This document shows, piece after piece, positions 1 to 9,344 of a DNA stretch of 64,000 nt. Below the pieces are notes generated by a model that saw only the letters and a program-made list of their open reading frames with translations, had not been told where the DNA came from and made no database searches. Both the position numbers and the translations under genes were made by a program. Position 1 is the first letter of the stretch, and each line of letters opens with the position of its first letter. The DNA is from Candidatus Rhodoferax odensensis (GTDB lineage: Bacteria; Pseudomonadota; Gammaproteobacteria; Burkholderiales; Burkholderiaceae_C), in contig JADKDJ010000004.1 in NCBI GenBank assembly GCA_016718405.1, forward strand, positions 355,682 to 419,681, read 5' to 3'.

Positions 1-349
1 ACAAGGGGCGGCTGCGGTTCAAACGCGGGGTGTGCAACTTCGACACAAAGGCATACAGCGCACGCCGGTCGTTGTGACCCTTTTTAAGTCTGTCGTAGAA
101 GATGTGTTGGCTCAGATCAACCTTGTCGAGTGTGCGCCAACTCGGCATGGCCGACAACGAGAACTGGATGACGCGGTTGAACGGAGCTTTGACGTCGCTG
201 GCAGTCAGGTAGTCGCGGTAGAGGTTCTTGACGAAAGAGGCCCCTGCCCCAGGCGGCTTCTTGAAGATCAGCAAACCCGCTACGTGTTTGGGGCTGGCTT
301 CGGACTCGGCAACAAAGAAAGCCAGGTCCAGCAGGGAGAGTTTTTTCAT
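1..349 (-). CDS. Wax ester synthase/diacylglycerol acyltransferase (WS/DGAT), N-terminal part, cut by window edge
   Basis: Translating the minus strand from the ATG at 349 gives an open frame of 116 codons running off the left edge. It begins MKKLSLLDLAFFVAES and has SPKHVAGLL about 18 residues in. The last visible residues are LNRSRPL. This matches the start of the WS/DGAT family (an LSxLDxxF opening, an HVxxL strand, an LDRSRPLW motif), which makes wax esters or triacylglycerol from acyl-CoA. The catalytic HHxxxDG motif lies beyond the edge. The gene starts 50 bp after the stop of the asparaginase gene on the same strand, so the two may be cotranscribed. The frame stays open upstream of this ATG, so the exact start is uncertain. 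Confidence 0.72.
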   Translation of the reverse strand, partial: MKKLSLLDLAFFVAESEASPKHVAGLLIFKKPPGAGASFVKNLYRDYLTASDVKAPFNRVIQFSLSAMPSWRTLDKVDLSQHIFYDRLKKGHNDRRALYAFVSKLHTPRLNRSRPL

Positions 350-398
350 GATCTTGTCCAGGTCGTGCGGGTCGTATGGCCCGTGGCGAGCGCCGGGC

Positions 399-1406
399 TC
401 AGGGCGCCTGCAATTGGAACACGGGTCGACGCTCGCCGACAAGCAGGCCACGAGCATTGAAGAGAGGCTGAGCGCGCCAAGGCAACAGACTCTCACGCTG
501 CGCGTCATCAAGCCAGCCGAGTTGCTCCAGCACTTCGACGCTGGCGGCAAACAGGGCCGGCTTGTTGGCGTCGATGATCTTGATCGCAAAGGCCTCGCCG
601 CGACTCTTGCTGGCCACCACCTGCACACCGTCGGCACCAACCTTGGTGACCCAGTCGCCGCGACCGGCTTGCATGAACGCCAGGTCGTTGCGACGCTGGC
701 CGGAAACCATGTCGGGGTGCGCGGTCATGGCCTCACCCAGGGTGGAGAAACTCACGCCAAATTCATCATCGAGGACGCCGCTGGCCAGACGGGCGTAGCC
801 GTAGGCCAGCGCAGAAAGAGGCATCGCGTAATTCGGCGCAGAGCAACCGTCGATACCCAGCCTCAAGTCCTGCGGATCTAGTCCCACCGCGCGAGCAACG
901 TCGCGGCGGATGGCTTGCTGCAGAGGGTGCATCGGTTCAAGGTAGTCCTCAAGGTCCAGGCCGTGCTGCACGCAATAGGCCAGAAACCCGGCGTGTTTGC
1001 CGCTGCAATTGTTGTGCCGCTCGTCGTAGCGCAGGTCCGGCGGTGGCGCTGTTTCCAACTGCGTGAAGATGCCCGGCACATGGCAGCCGCAGCGCAGGGC
1101 TTTGTAGCTCAGTCCGGCCTTGTCCAACATGCCTTGCACCTGCACCACATGACCGTCCTCGCCATTGTGGCTGGCGCACATTAGCGCCACCTGCTGTGGC
1201 AAAAAACCGAAGTGTGCCGCGCCGCCGCCTTGAATAAAAGGCAGGGCCTGCAGGGCCTTGAGCGTGGACCGTGTGAAGCTCAACCAATGGGGATCACCAG
1301 CGTGGGCGAGCAGGCGCTGGTGGCGATTGACCACTGCCACGGCACCGAAGTGCAGGCATTCCCGCGTGCCACCGCGGGTGAGTTCGATCAGGGGAGCAAG
1401 GTTCAT
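399..1406 (-). CDS. Asparaginase (L-asparaginase II-type family)
   Basis: About 335 residues. The protein opens MNLAPLIELTRGG and contains SHNGEDGH, NNCSGKHAGFLA, GIDGCSAPNYAMPL and MVSGQRRNDLAFM, all characteristic of the asparaginase family first named in Rhizobium (PF06089 type). It is predicted to hydrolyse asparagine to aspartate and ammonia in the cytoplasm. No signal peptide is evident. The reading frame extends nine codons further upstream (to 1433), but the family motif starts at the ATG at 1406. It is divergent from the carboxylase gene to its right and upstream of the WS/DGAT gene. Confidence 0.85.
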   Translation of the reverse strand: MNLAPLIELTRGGTRECLHFGAVAVVNRHQRLLAHAGDPHWLSFTRSTLKALQALPFIQGGGAAHFGFLPQQVALMCASHNGEDGHVVQVQGMLDKAGLSYKALRCGCHVPGIFTQLETAPPPDLRYDERHNNCSGKHAGFLAYCVQHGLDLEDYLEPMHPLQQAIRRDVARAVGLDPQDLRLGIDGCSAPNYAMPLSALAYGYARLASGVLDDEFGVSFSTLGEAMTAHPDMVSGQRRNDLAFMQAGRGDWVTKVGADGVQVVASKSRGEAFAIKIIDANKPALFAASVEVLEQLGWLDDAQRESLLPWRAQPLFNARGLLVGERRPVFQLQAP

Positions 1407-1573
1407 GGGGGCATTGTGGCTCAAGGACTTCAAGGACGTTTGTGCGTCGCCGGCTCGATACGTCTCAGGCTTGCTGGAAGTCGTCCGCGTGGCGGGTTGG
1501 CATCGGCGTATCGGGGTGGCCGCCTGTCACCCGCTTGACCGCGCGACCCGTGGCCTTGCAGCAGAATCTGCGC

Positions 1574-3454
1574 ATGACCCCAATCCGCTCCCCTCTGCAG
1601 GCACAAATTGTTCAGTGGCTGGTGCAGCCCGGCGCACACGTTCGGGCAGGCGAAGTGTTGCTGATTCTGGAAGCCATGAAGATGGAGCACGAGTTGCGGG
1701 TCGACCGGGACGGCGTGATTGGCGAGTGCTTCTTCGCGCCAGGCGACAGCGTGCAGGTCGGTGACGTGCTATCAAATATACAGCTACCGGGTAATCATGC
1801 ATGCGGCTTGGACGCTGATATGACGGATAAAGTTGGGGCACCCGACGTCGCCCTGAAACCATCGGACCACTCCACGGGCACCAACAATGCAGCGGGATCA
1901 ACAGTCGGGCCGCGCGCCGACCTGCAGCGCTCGCAGGCACGCCATGCGTTCACGCTGGACGCCAACCGTCCAGAAGCCGTGGCCAAGCGTCATGCGCTGG
2001 GCTTGCGCACCGCCCGCGAGAACATCGCCGACTTGTGCGATGCGGGCTCGTTTACCGAGTACGGCGCATTGGCCGTGGCGGCGCAACGCCGCCGCCGCAG
2101 TGAGGAAGATTTGGTGCGCAACACCCCGGCCGACGGCATGGTGACCGGCATCGGCAACGTCAACCGGGCGCTGTTTGGTGCCGAGCACTCGCGGGTGGTG
2201 GTGATGGCCTACGACGCCACCGTGCTGGCTGGCACCCAGGGCCTGCGCAACCACCAGAAGACCGATCGCATGCTGGGCCTGGCGCTACAGCACAAGCTGC
2301 CGGTGGTGCTGTTTGCCGAAGGCGGCGGCGGCCGTCCGGGTGACGTGGATATGCCGATCGTGGCCGGGCTGCACGTGAGTACCTTCGCCAGCTATGCCCG
2401 CTTGAACGGCCAGGTGCCGGTGGTGGGCATCGTGGCGGGGCGCTGCTTTGCCGGCAACGCGGCGCTCTTGGGCTGCAGCGATGTGATCATCGCCACGCAG
2501 GCCAGCAACATCGGCATGGGCGGCCCGGCCATGGTCGAGGGCGGTGGCCTGGGCGTCTTCAGCCCGGAGCAGATTGGTCCGAGTGGCGTGCAGCATGGCA
2601 ACGGGGTCATCGATGTGCTGGTGGCCGACGAAGCGGCGGCGGTGGCCGCAGCGCGACACTACCTGTCGTTCTTTCAAGGGCGCGCGCGCGACTGGGTTGC
2701 GCCCGATGCGCAGACCTTGAGGGACGTGGTGCCCGAGAACCGGCTGCGTGTCTACGACACACGCCAGGCCATGGCCGGCTTGGCGGATGCGGGCAGTCTG
2801 TTGCCTCTGCGCAGCGGTTTCGGTCAGGGCATTCACACCGCGCTGGCACGCATCGAAGGCCGCGCCGTGGGCCTGCTGGCCAACAACCCACAGCACCTGG
2901 GCGGTGCCATCGACGCCGACGCGGCCGACAAAGCGGCGCGCTTCATGCAACTGTGCAACGCGCACGGACTGCCGCTCATCAGCCTGGTGGATACCCCCGG
3001 CTTCATGGTCGGCCCCGAGATCGAGACGCAGGCCCAGGTACGCCATGTCAGCCGCATGTTCGTGGCAGCGGCGCATTTGCGTGTCCCGTACATGAGTGTG
3101 GTGTTGCGCAAGGGTTACGGCCTGGGCGCCATGGCCATGACGGCAGGTGGCTTTCACGCGCCATTGTTCACGGCCGCTTGGCCCACCGGCGAGTTCGGCG
3201 CCATGGGGCTGGAAGGCGCAGTGCGCCTGGGCTACCGCAAGGAATTGGAGGCGCAGCCGCAAGGGCCGAAGCGCGACGACTTGTTTGCACAACTGCTGGC
3301 CAAGCAAGTGGACAACGGCAGCGCGCTGAACATGGCGGCCACACTGGAGATCGACGCCGTGATTGACCCGACTGAGACGCGTGCTTGGTTGGTGCGGGGT
3401 CTTCAGTCGGCGCCCGTCGCGGCGGCGCCCGGCGGGTATGTCGATACTTGGTAG
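1574..3454 (+). CDS. Biotinyl domain-carboxyltransferase fusion (acyl-CoA carboxylase-type)
   Basis: About 626 residues from the ATG at 1574, which opens MTPIRSPLQAQIV. Residues 1-70 form a biotinyl domain with the biotin-attachment motif EAMKMEHE. After a roughly 40-residue linker, the rest is a carboxyltransferase of the propionyl/methylcrotonyl-CoA carboxylase beta type, with TPADGMVTGIG, FAEGGGGRPGD, GMGGPAMVEGGG and LVDTPGFMVGPE. No biotin carboxylase domain is present, so an ATP-dependent partner must be encoded elsewhere. The acyl-CoA substrate cannot be read from the sequence. The linker (about 1768-1900) has a different, repeat-like texture. The frame is open for 44 codons upstream, but the biotinyl domain starts at 1574. 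Confidence 0.82.
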   Translation: MTPIRSPLQAQIVQWLVQPGAHVRAGEVLLILEAMKMEHELRVDRDGVIGECFFAPGDSVQVGDVLSNIQLPGNHACGLDADMTDKVGAPDVALKPSDHSTGTNNAAGSTVGPRADLQRSQARHAFTLDANRPEAVAKRHALGLRTARENIADLCDAGSFTEYGALAVAAQRRRRSEEDLVRNTPADGMVTGIGNVNRALFGAEHSRVVVMAYDATVLAGTQGLRNHQKTDRMLGLALQHKLPVVLFAEGGGGRPGDVDMPIVAGLHVSTFASYARLNGQVPVVGIVAGRCFAGNAALLGCSDVIIATQASNIGMGGPAMVEGGGLGVFSPEQIGPSGVQHGNGVIDVLVADEAAAVAAARHYLSFFQGRARDWVAPDAQTLRDVVPENRLRVYDTRQAMAGLADAGSLLPLRSGFGQGIHTALARIEGRAVGLLANNPQHLGGAIDADAADKAARFMQLCNAHGLPLISLVDTPGFMVGPEIETQAQVRHVSRMFVAAAHLRVPYMSVVLRKGYGLGAMAMTAGGFHAPLFTAAWPTGEFGAMGLEGAVRLGYRKELEAQPQGPKRDDLFAQLLAKQVDNGSALNMAATLEIDAVIDPTETRAWLVRGLQSAPVAAAPGGYVDTW

Positions 3455-3481
3455 CGATCGATTGCGCTGACGAGCGCTTCC

Positions 3482-4984
3482 CTAGAATCTTGGCAAATCC
3501 GGGTGCGACACCACGCCATTGCGCACCAGCATCTTGCCGTAGTCGGCGCAGCGGTTCAGCGTGGGGATGACCTTGCCGGGGTTGAGCAGGCCCTTGGCGT
3601 CGAACGCACGTTTGACGCCAAACATCTGCTCGCACTCCTCGCGCGAGAACTGCACACACATGGAGTTGAGCTTCTCCACGCCCACGCCGTGCTCGCCTGA
3701 GATGGTGCCGCCCATCGCGACGCTGGTCTCCATGATCTCGGCGCCAAACAGTTCACAGCGGCGCAACTGGTCAGCGTCGTTGGCGTCGAACAGAATCAGC
3801 GGGTGCAGGTTGCCATCGCCGGCGTGGAATACGTTGGCGCAGCGCAGGCCGTAGCGTTTTTCCATTTCGGCGATGGCCAGCAGGATGTCGGCCAGACGCT
3901 TGCGGGGAATGGTCGAATCCATGCACATGTAGTCGGGGCTGATCCGCCCCGAGGCCGGAAAGGCGTTTTTGCGCCCGCTCCAGAACCGCAGGCGCTCGGC
4001 CTCATCGCGGCTGACCGCGATGGCGGTGGCGCCGCAGGTGCGCAGCACGGCGCTCATGCGTCCGATTTCTTCCTCCACCTCTTCGGGTGTGCCATCACTT
4101 TCGCACAACAAGATGGCTTCAGCATTCAGGTCGTAGCCGGCATGAACATAGTCCTCCACGGCAGCGGTCATAGGTTTGTCCATCATCTCCAGCCCGGCCG
4201 GAATGATGCCGGCCGCAATCACGCTGGCCACCGCGTCACCGGCCTTGCGGATGTCGTCAAAGCTGGCCATGATGCAGCGCGCCAGTTGCGGTTTGGGCAC
4301 CAGCTTGACGGTGACTTCGATGGTCACGGCCAACATGCCCTCCGAGCCGATGACGATGCTGAGCAGGTCCAGCCCCGGCGTGTCGAGCGCTTCGCCACCA
4401 AACTCGACCTCGTCTCCCTCTATCGTGAAGCCCTTGACCTTGAGCACGTTGTGAATCGTCAACCCGTATTTCAGGCAGTGCACGCCGCCGGCGTTTTCGG
4501 CCACGTTGCCACCGATGGTGCAGGCAATCTGGCTCGACGGGTCGGGAGCGTAGTACAGGCCATGCGGCGCGGCCGCTTCGCTGATGGCCAGGTTGCGTAC
4601 GCCGCCTTGCACCAGCGCCGTGCGGCTGACCGGATCGAGTTTCAGGATCTTGTTGAACTTGGCCAGGCTCAGCGTCACCCCCAGCTTATGGGGTAAGGCT
4701 CCGCCCGACAAGCCGGTGCCGGCGCCACGCGCCACCACCGGCACGTCCAGGGCGTGGCAGGTGCGCAGCACCGCCTGCACCTGTTCATAGGTCTCCGGCA
4801 GCGCCACCACCAGCGGCCGCTCACGGTAGGCGGTCAGGCCGTCACACTCATAGGGCGTGGTGTCCTCGCGGTGCCACAGCAGGGCGTGGGCCGGCAGCAC
4901 CTCCTGCAGGGCCTGCACCACTTGCGCCTGACGCTCGTTGCGTCGCAGGATCTCGGCTTGGCTGGATGGAAGCGGGGCGTTCAT
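3482..4984 (-). CDS. glcD: FAD-linked oxidase, glycolate oxidase subunit GlcD-like
   Basis: 500 residues, typical of GlcD. The FAD-binding type-4 motif VVARGAGTGLSGGALP lies near residue 95. The C-terminal part has FHAGDGNLHPLILFD and GGTISGEHGVGVEKL, typical of the glycolate/D-lactate dehydrogenase family. Predicted to oxidise a 2-hydroxy acid such as glycolate using FAD. The start at 4984 (MNAPLPSSQAEIL) fits family N-termini better than an upstream ATG at 5026. The usual partners GlcE and GlcF are not adjacent, so it may be a stand-alone D-lactate or 2-hydroxyglutarate dehydrogenase. Convergent with the carboxylase gene, leaving only 27 bp between stops. Confidence 0.85.
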   Translation of the reverse strand: MNAPLPSSQAEILRRNERQAQVVQALQEVLPAHALLWHREDTTPYECDGLTAYRERPLVVALPETYEQVQAVLRTCHALDVPVVARGAGTGLSGGALPHKLGVTLSLAKFNKILKLDPVSRTALVQGGVRNLAISEAAAPHGLYYAPDPSSQIACTIGGNVAENAGGVHCLKYGLTIHNVLKVKGFTIEGDEVEFGGEALDTPGLDLLSIVIGSEGMLAVTIEVTVKLVPKPQLARCIMASFDDIRKAGDAVASVIAAGIIPAGLEMMDKPMTAAVEDYVHAGYDLNAEAILLCESDGTPEEVEEEIGRMSAVLRTCGATAIAVSRDEAERLRFWSGRKNAFPASGRISPDYMCMDSTIPRKRLADILLAIAEMEKRYGLRCANVFHAGDGNLHPLILFDANDADQLRRCELFGAEIMETSVAMGGTISGEHGVGVEKLNSMCVQFSREECEQMFGVKRAFDAKGLLNPGKVIPTLNRCADYGKMLVRNGVVSHPDLPRF

Positions 4985-5254
4985 GGTGGGGCGTCTCCAA
5001 GGTCGGTTCGAACACTTTACGCCCAAACGTCGTCGCGTGGGATGAGGAAACTTTCAGCCCTCCGTGAAAACAGATAGGGGGCTGTCAACCTGTCTTAGAA
5101 TTTGCTGGGCGAGTGACGGCGCGAGACGCTTCGATGTTCATGATCGAGGTTGCCGACTTAATCCATTGATCCAACAGTCTGCGTGGATGCTGTGCGGGGG
5201 CAAGGCCGCCACGTTCCATGTGGTTCCATGGTCGAAAACAAGGAGGGGACTTTC

Positions 5255-5632
5255 ATGAAGAAGTTGATAGCGACAGGGTTGCTTGCCGGTGCAGCCTTTG
5301 GAGCGCTCGCGCAAACGGCAGCGCCCGCGCAGAATTTTCCAGATGGTGCGGTTGCGCCAACTGCGGCGGACATACGTGGGCGGCTTGCGGGAAAGATCTT
5401 CACAGTCAAGCTGGCCGATGGGGGCAATTGGCGGTGGGAGTACAGAGATGATGGCTACTTCTTCTTTAACAGCGGCGGCTTTAAAGACTCAGGGAAGTGG
5501 CGAACTGAGGATGGACGGTTGTGTCACAACGGCCGCAAGGTTGGTGACTCCTGCAACTCGGTGATGGAGCACTCGAATACCTTGCACATGAAGAGAGACA
5601 GCGGCGAGATCGTCAAGTTCGAGCCGCAATAG
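5255..5632 (+). CDS. Small secreted protein of unknown function
   Basis: 125 residues. A strong ribosome-binding site (AAGGAGGGGA) sits just upstream of the ATG at 5255. The N-terminus (MKKLIATGLLAGAAFGALAQ) is a clear cleavable signal peptide, so the product is probably periplasmic. The mature part is rich in Gly, Asp and aromatic residues (WRWEYRDDGYFFF) and has two cysteines that could form a disulfide. It resembles small exported lipocalin/META-like domains that bind or sense something outside the cytoplasm, but I do not recognise the family. It stands alone between oppositely oriented genes. Confidence 0.6.
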   Translation: MKKLIATGLLAGAAFGALAQTAAPAQNFPDGAVAPTAADIRGRLAGKIFTVKLADGGNWRWEYRDDGYFFFNSGGFKDSGKWRTEDGRLCHNGRKVGDSCNSVMEHSNTLHMKRDSGEIVKFEPQ

Positions 5633-5683
5633 TGCCGGGTTCCGGGATGCATGAATCGACATCGCGGAGTCTGATTGCCGGAC

Positions 5684-6928
5684 TCAAAGGCACGCCGCCG
5701 GTATCGCCAGCACCCGCTCGTTGAGCCAGCGCGGGCGTTCGTCGTTGTTGATGACCAGTCCGAGTGGGCAGCCGTGTGCGGCGACGAATTCGGTTATGAC
5801 GCGTAGGGCGCGCTTGTCGCTGTGTTGGGTCAGCTTGATTTCGATTGGCAGCAGGTGGCCGTTGCCAAACTGCCCTTCCAAAATCAAGTCGATCTCCGCG
5901 CCACCACGGGTGCGGTAGTGAAAAGGCTCGACCTCGATACCAGCGTTCTCGAAACCGCGCAACAAGGTTTCCACCACCATGCCCTCCCAAGACTTGCCGA
6001 CCGCAGGGTGGGTGACCAGCATGTCGTGATCGGCGATGCGTAGTAGCCGATGCAGCAAACCGCTGTCGCGCAGGAAGCCTTTGGGATGTTTGACCAGTTG
6101 CTTCGCGGCGGAGCGGTCCCAGGCGGGTACATGCCGCCACAAAAACGTGTCGTGGGCGATGCGCAGCCAGTCGCGCACAGTGGGTTCGCTGATGCCAAGC
6201 GTTCTGGCAATGTCGGCGTTGTTCAGGATGCTGCCCGAGAGTTGGCTCAGCAGGGCGATGAATTGGCGAAAACGATCCCGATTCAGGGTGGGGAACAGCG
6301 CACCAATATCCCGGAGCAAGTAGGCATCAATGTAGTGGCGCGCCCACAGGCCTCGGAAGGTTTCGTCCTGGTTCATCCAGGGCTCGGGATAACCGCCTTG
6401 AAACCAGTAGTCGCGAACCTGTGTGGCGCTCAGTCGCCCCGCTGCCGCCGCTTGGATGTCTGCGATGTTCGCGCGCTCTGCCAACAAAGGATATAGCTGT
6501 GACGGTGGCAGTTGCCACGCCTCGGACAGGCTTAGCGGCGCCATCTCGATGCGCGCCACTCTGCCCGCCAGGCTTTCGGAGATCTGCTTGACCAGTTCAG
6601 GCGAACTGGAGCCTGACAGCAGGAACCGCCCTTTGCGTGAGCGATCCCGGTCTATCGCTACGCGCAAGGCGGCGAACAGGGGTGGCGCCAATTGGGCTTC
6701 GTCGATCAACAGCTTGTTGGCGTGCAAGCGTAGGAACAAATCGGGGTCGGCCAGAACCTGCGCCCGATCAGTTGCGTTCTCCATGTCGAAGCGTTGCCAA
6801 TCCCCCAGGAGCGACCCAAGCAGTGTGGTCTTGCCGCATTGGCGCACGCCGGTAAGTACGACACAGGGGAAGTGTGTCAGCAGCGTTTGCAGGTGAGTTT
6901 GGACATGGCGCGACAGCATAATGTGCAA
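5684..6928 (-). CDS. AAA-type ATPase with DUF4143 domain
   Basis: 414 residues. The Walker A motif GVRQCGKTTLL lies at about residues 27-37, a Walker B-like LLIDEAQ near 95, and the sensor segment FLLSGSSSPEL near 125. The C-terminal third has the DUF4143 signature with a winged-helix-like segment (GISEPTVRDWLRIA) and a PD-(D/E)XK-like end (GGAEIDLILEG, LPIEIKLTQ). Such proteins are common and of unclear role, often associated with toxin/antitoxin-like or mobile contexts. A second ATG three codons downstream (MLSRHV) is also possible. No operon partner is seen. Confidence 0.82.
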   Translation of the reverse strand: MHIMLSRHVQTHLQTLLTHFPCVVLTGVRQCGKTTLLGSLLGDWQRFDMENATDRAQVLADPDLFLRLHANKLLIDEAQLAPPLFAALRVAIDRDRSRKGRFLLSGSSSPELVKQISESLAGRVARIEMAPLSLSEAWQLPPSQLYPLLAERANIADIQAAAAGRLSATQVRDYWFQGGYPEPWMNQDETFRGLWARHYIDAYLLRDIGALFPTLNRDRFRQFIALLSQLSGSILNNADIARTLGISEPTVRDWLRIAHDTFLWRHVPAWDRSAAKQLVKHPKGFLRDSGLLHRLLRIADHDMLVTHPAVGKSWEGMVVETLLRGFENAGIEVEPFHYRTRGGAEIDLILEGQFGNGHLLPIEIKLTQHSDKRALRVITEFVAAHGCPLGLVINNDERPRWLNERVLAIPAACL

Positions 6929-6995
6929 ATTCTAAACCAGCACTTTAGTATTTGCAGGTAACTTGGCGCCGCACCGATTCTAAACCGTCACCCCC

Positions 6996-7868
6996 TCACC
7001 CCACCGCCTTCTTCAACCACTCCGCAAACGCCGAACATTCCCAACGGTCCATCATGCCGGTGCGCCAGCACAGGTAGTGGGCGTGGGGGCTGGGCACCGC
7101 GCGTTCATACAGTCGCACCAGCGTGCCGCGTTCCAGCCACGGGGCGCCGAGTTTGAGGCGCACCAACGCCACCCCCATGCCGGCGGCGGCGGCGTCGCAC
7201 ATCAGGCCGATGTCATTGAACTGCGAGCCCTCAATGGGTTCGGGCCAATCCAGGTTGTTGGCAGCAAACCAGGTGCGCCATGGCTCCAGCGGACTGCGCA
7301 GCAGAGCTTCGCCTTCCAGGTCCTCGGGCGCCACAAACGGACCACGCTCGCGCACGTATGTGGGCGAAGCCAGCGGCGTGACTTCGTCCTTGAGCAGGCA
7401 CACGTATTCCATGTCGGCATAACGCCCAGCGCCGAACCGAATCATTAGATCGGCGTCTTCCGCCACCACGTCCAGCAGCGGAATCGACACCTGCAACGTC
7501 AAATCGATTTCGGGGTAGGCGTCGGTGAACTGACGCAGGCGGGGAATCAGGATCGAGCGGGAGAAGGTCGGTGTGACGGCCAGGCGCAGCTTGCGTTTGC
7601 CGGGCGCTGCCGCGGAGATTGGGAACTTCTGAAGATTTGCCAGTCCCTCGCGCACATGGGCCAGGTACTCGCTACCCTCGGTGGTGAGCGAAAAATCGGC
7701 ACGGCCAAACAGCTTGGTGCCGATGATCTGTTCGAGCTGCTTCACCCGGTGGCTCACGGCGCTGGGCGTGACGCACAGCTCCTCGGAGGTCTGCGTCACG
7801 CTGCGCAGGCGCGCCAGCGCCTCGAAAGTCAGCAGACATTGAATCGGGGGAATGCGCGCGGCGCTCAT
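6996..7868 (-). CDS. LysR-family transcriptional regulator
   Basis: 290 residues. The N-terminal helix-turn-helix (FEALARLRSVTQTSEELCVT, then SAVSHRVKQLE) is followed by a LysR substrate-binding domain. The start at 7868 is preceded by GGAGGTTACCCA, a good ribosome-binding site. The fold is closest to the GcvA/AmpR-like group of LysR proteins (TPSAVSHRVKQLEQ, LTTEGSEYL). It is divergent from psd with about 140 bp between starts, so it may regulate itself or psd, but no target can be named from the sequence. Confidence 0.85.
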   Translation of the reverse strand: MSAARIPPIQCLLTFEALARLRSVTQTSEELCVTPSAVSHRVKQLEQIIGTKLFGRADFSLTTEGSEYLAHVREGLANLQKFPISAAAPGKRKLRLAVTPTFSRSILIPRLRQFTDAYPEIDLTLQVSIPLLDVVAEDADLMIRFGAGRYADMEYVCLLKDEVTPLASPTYVRERGPFVAPEDLEGEALLRSPLEPWRTWFAANNLDWPEPIEGSQFNDIGLMCDAAAAGMGVALVRLKLGAPWLERGTLVRLYERAVPSPHAHYLCWRTGMMDRWECSAFAEWLKKAVG

Positions 7869-8007
7869 TGGGTAACCTCCATGCTTCGCATTGCGGTGCG
7901 AGCTTGCTTGGGAGCGGCCCGACGCGGCGCTCATGTTGGCATTGTCACATCTTCGAAATCGACACGCTCGCTACAATACGCCCCCTTGCCCACTACCGGT
8001 AGCCTCT

Positions 8008-8862
8008 ATGTCTGATCGTCTGGCCGTGCTGCCGCAATACCTCTTGCCCAAGCAGGCCCTGACGGCGCTGGCGGGCAAAGCGGCTGGCGCCCGCGCTGGC
8101 CGACTGACCACCTCGGTGATTGACTGGTTCGTCCAACGCTACAAGGTGAACATGGCGGAGGCGGCCAACCCGGACACCTCCAGCTATCCTACGTTTAACG
8201 AGTTTTTCACGCGTGAATTGGAGGCCGGTGCCCGTCCCCTGGCTCAGGCGGACCTAATCTGCCCGGTTGACGGCGCCATCAGCCAGTTTGGCGCCGTCGA
8301 GCGCGGCCAGATCTTTCAGGCCAAGGGACACCAGTATTCGACCACTGCGCTGGTGGGCGGCGATGCCGACCTCGGCGCGCAGTTCGTGGACGGCAGTTTT
8401 GCCACGCTGTACCTGAGCCCGCGTGACTACCACCGCATTCATATGCCCTGCGATGGCCGTTTGTTGCGCATGATCTATGTGCCGGGCGCACTGTTTTCTG
8501 TTAATCCGACAACGGCGCGTGGCGTGCCGGGGCTGTTTGCCCGCAACGAGCGCGTGGTGTGTGTGTTCGAGTCCCGGGACGGACCGTTCGTGCTCACTCT
8601 GGTTGGGGCCACCATCGTTGGCAGCATGGCGACAGTCTGGCATGGTGTGGTCAACCCACCGCGTCCCGGCAAGGTGCGCGAGTGGCGTTATGACGACCAG
8701 AGAATTGAGCTCAATCAGGGGCAGGAGATGGGTCGCTTTCTGCTCGGCTCGACCGTGGTGATGCTTTTCCCCAAAGGAGCACTTGAGTTCAATCCGGATT
8801 GGACCGCGACCCGACCGGTGCGCATGGGCGAGGCCATGGCGACGCGTTCTGCCGCGCGCTGA
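8008..8862 (+). CDS. psd: Phosphatidylserine decarboxylase proenzyme
   Basis: 284 residues, standard length for bacterial Psd. It converts phosphatidylserine to phosphatidylethanolamine at the inner membrane. The autocatalytic cleavage site LGST (within FLLGSTVVMLFP) is present near residue 248, where the serine becomes the pyruvoyl group. Other family motifs are YPTFNEFFTREL, CPVDGAISQFG and LSPRDYHRIHMP. The start at ATG 8008 (MSDRLAVLPQ) matches family N-termini, and the upstream open frame back to 7891 is not needed. Confidence 0.93.
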   Translation: MSDRLAVLPQYLLPKQALTALAGKAAGARAGRLTTSVIDWFVQRYKVNMAEAANPDTSSYPTFNEFFTRELEAGARPLAQADLICPVDGAISQFGAVERGQIFQAKGHQYSTTALVGGDADLGAQFVDGSFATLYLSPRDYHRIHMPCDGRLLRMIYVPGALFSVNPTTARGVPGLFARNERVVCVFESRDGPFVLTLVGATIVGSMATVWHGVVNPPRPGKVREWRYDDQRIELNQGQEMGRFLLGSTVVMLFPKGALEFNPDWTATRPVRMGEAMATRSAAR

Positions 8863-8864
8863 GC

Positions 8865-9332
8865 TCAGCGGGTCCCAAGCAAGCCCAGCGCCCACGTCTG
8901 GGCGTCTTCCAGCCGGTCGAACAGCTCAAAGACGCGCCCCTGACTCTGGTAGCGGCTGCGGAACACGGGTGCCATGATGCTGGCACCCTCCACCTCTGGC
9001 GCCATGACATAGGCAACAGCCAGTGGCGCCAGACCCTGGTGGTTGACGTCATGCAGGATGGCGGCCAGCTCGGCCAGCCCATCGGAGGTGACCAGCGCGC
9101 TCTCCCGTATGGTGACAATCTCCACACAAGGGCCACGTGCCTTGGCGGCCACCATGATGTCGTGCTGCGCCTTCGCAATGGCGCGAACCAGTTCCCGATT
9201 GAAGGGACCGACGGCGTCGTAGCGAAGGATGCGCCCATCAAGCCACACCTCCACCAGTCCGTGCGGTTGGAAGGCTCCCTGCGCGAACTCGTCCGTCCTG
9301 TGTCGCGGATCAGCTTGGGTGGGCTTGTTCAA
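8865..9332 (-). CDS. STAS/SpoIIAA-like small protein of unknown function
   Basis: 155 residues with no signal peptide or membrane segment. The pattern (VEVWLDGRILRYDAVGPFNRE, then an alternating strand-helix run with DGLAELAAILHDV) resembles SpoIIAA/STAS-type folds. That is a resemblance, not a confident assignment. It starts 11 bp upstream of the PurU stop on the same strand order and is convergent with psd (2-bp gap), so there is no room for a separate terminator. Confidence 0.62.
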   Translation of the reverse strand: MNKPTQADPRHRTDEFAQGAFQPHGLVEVWLDGRILRYDAVGPFNRELVRAIAKAQHDIMVAAKARGPCVEIVTIRESALVTSDGLAELAAILHDVNHQGLAPLAVAYVMAPEVEGASIMAPVFRSRYQSQGRVFELFDRLEDAQTWALGLLGTR

Positions 9333-9344
9333 GCGCGACCCCGT

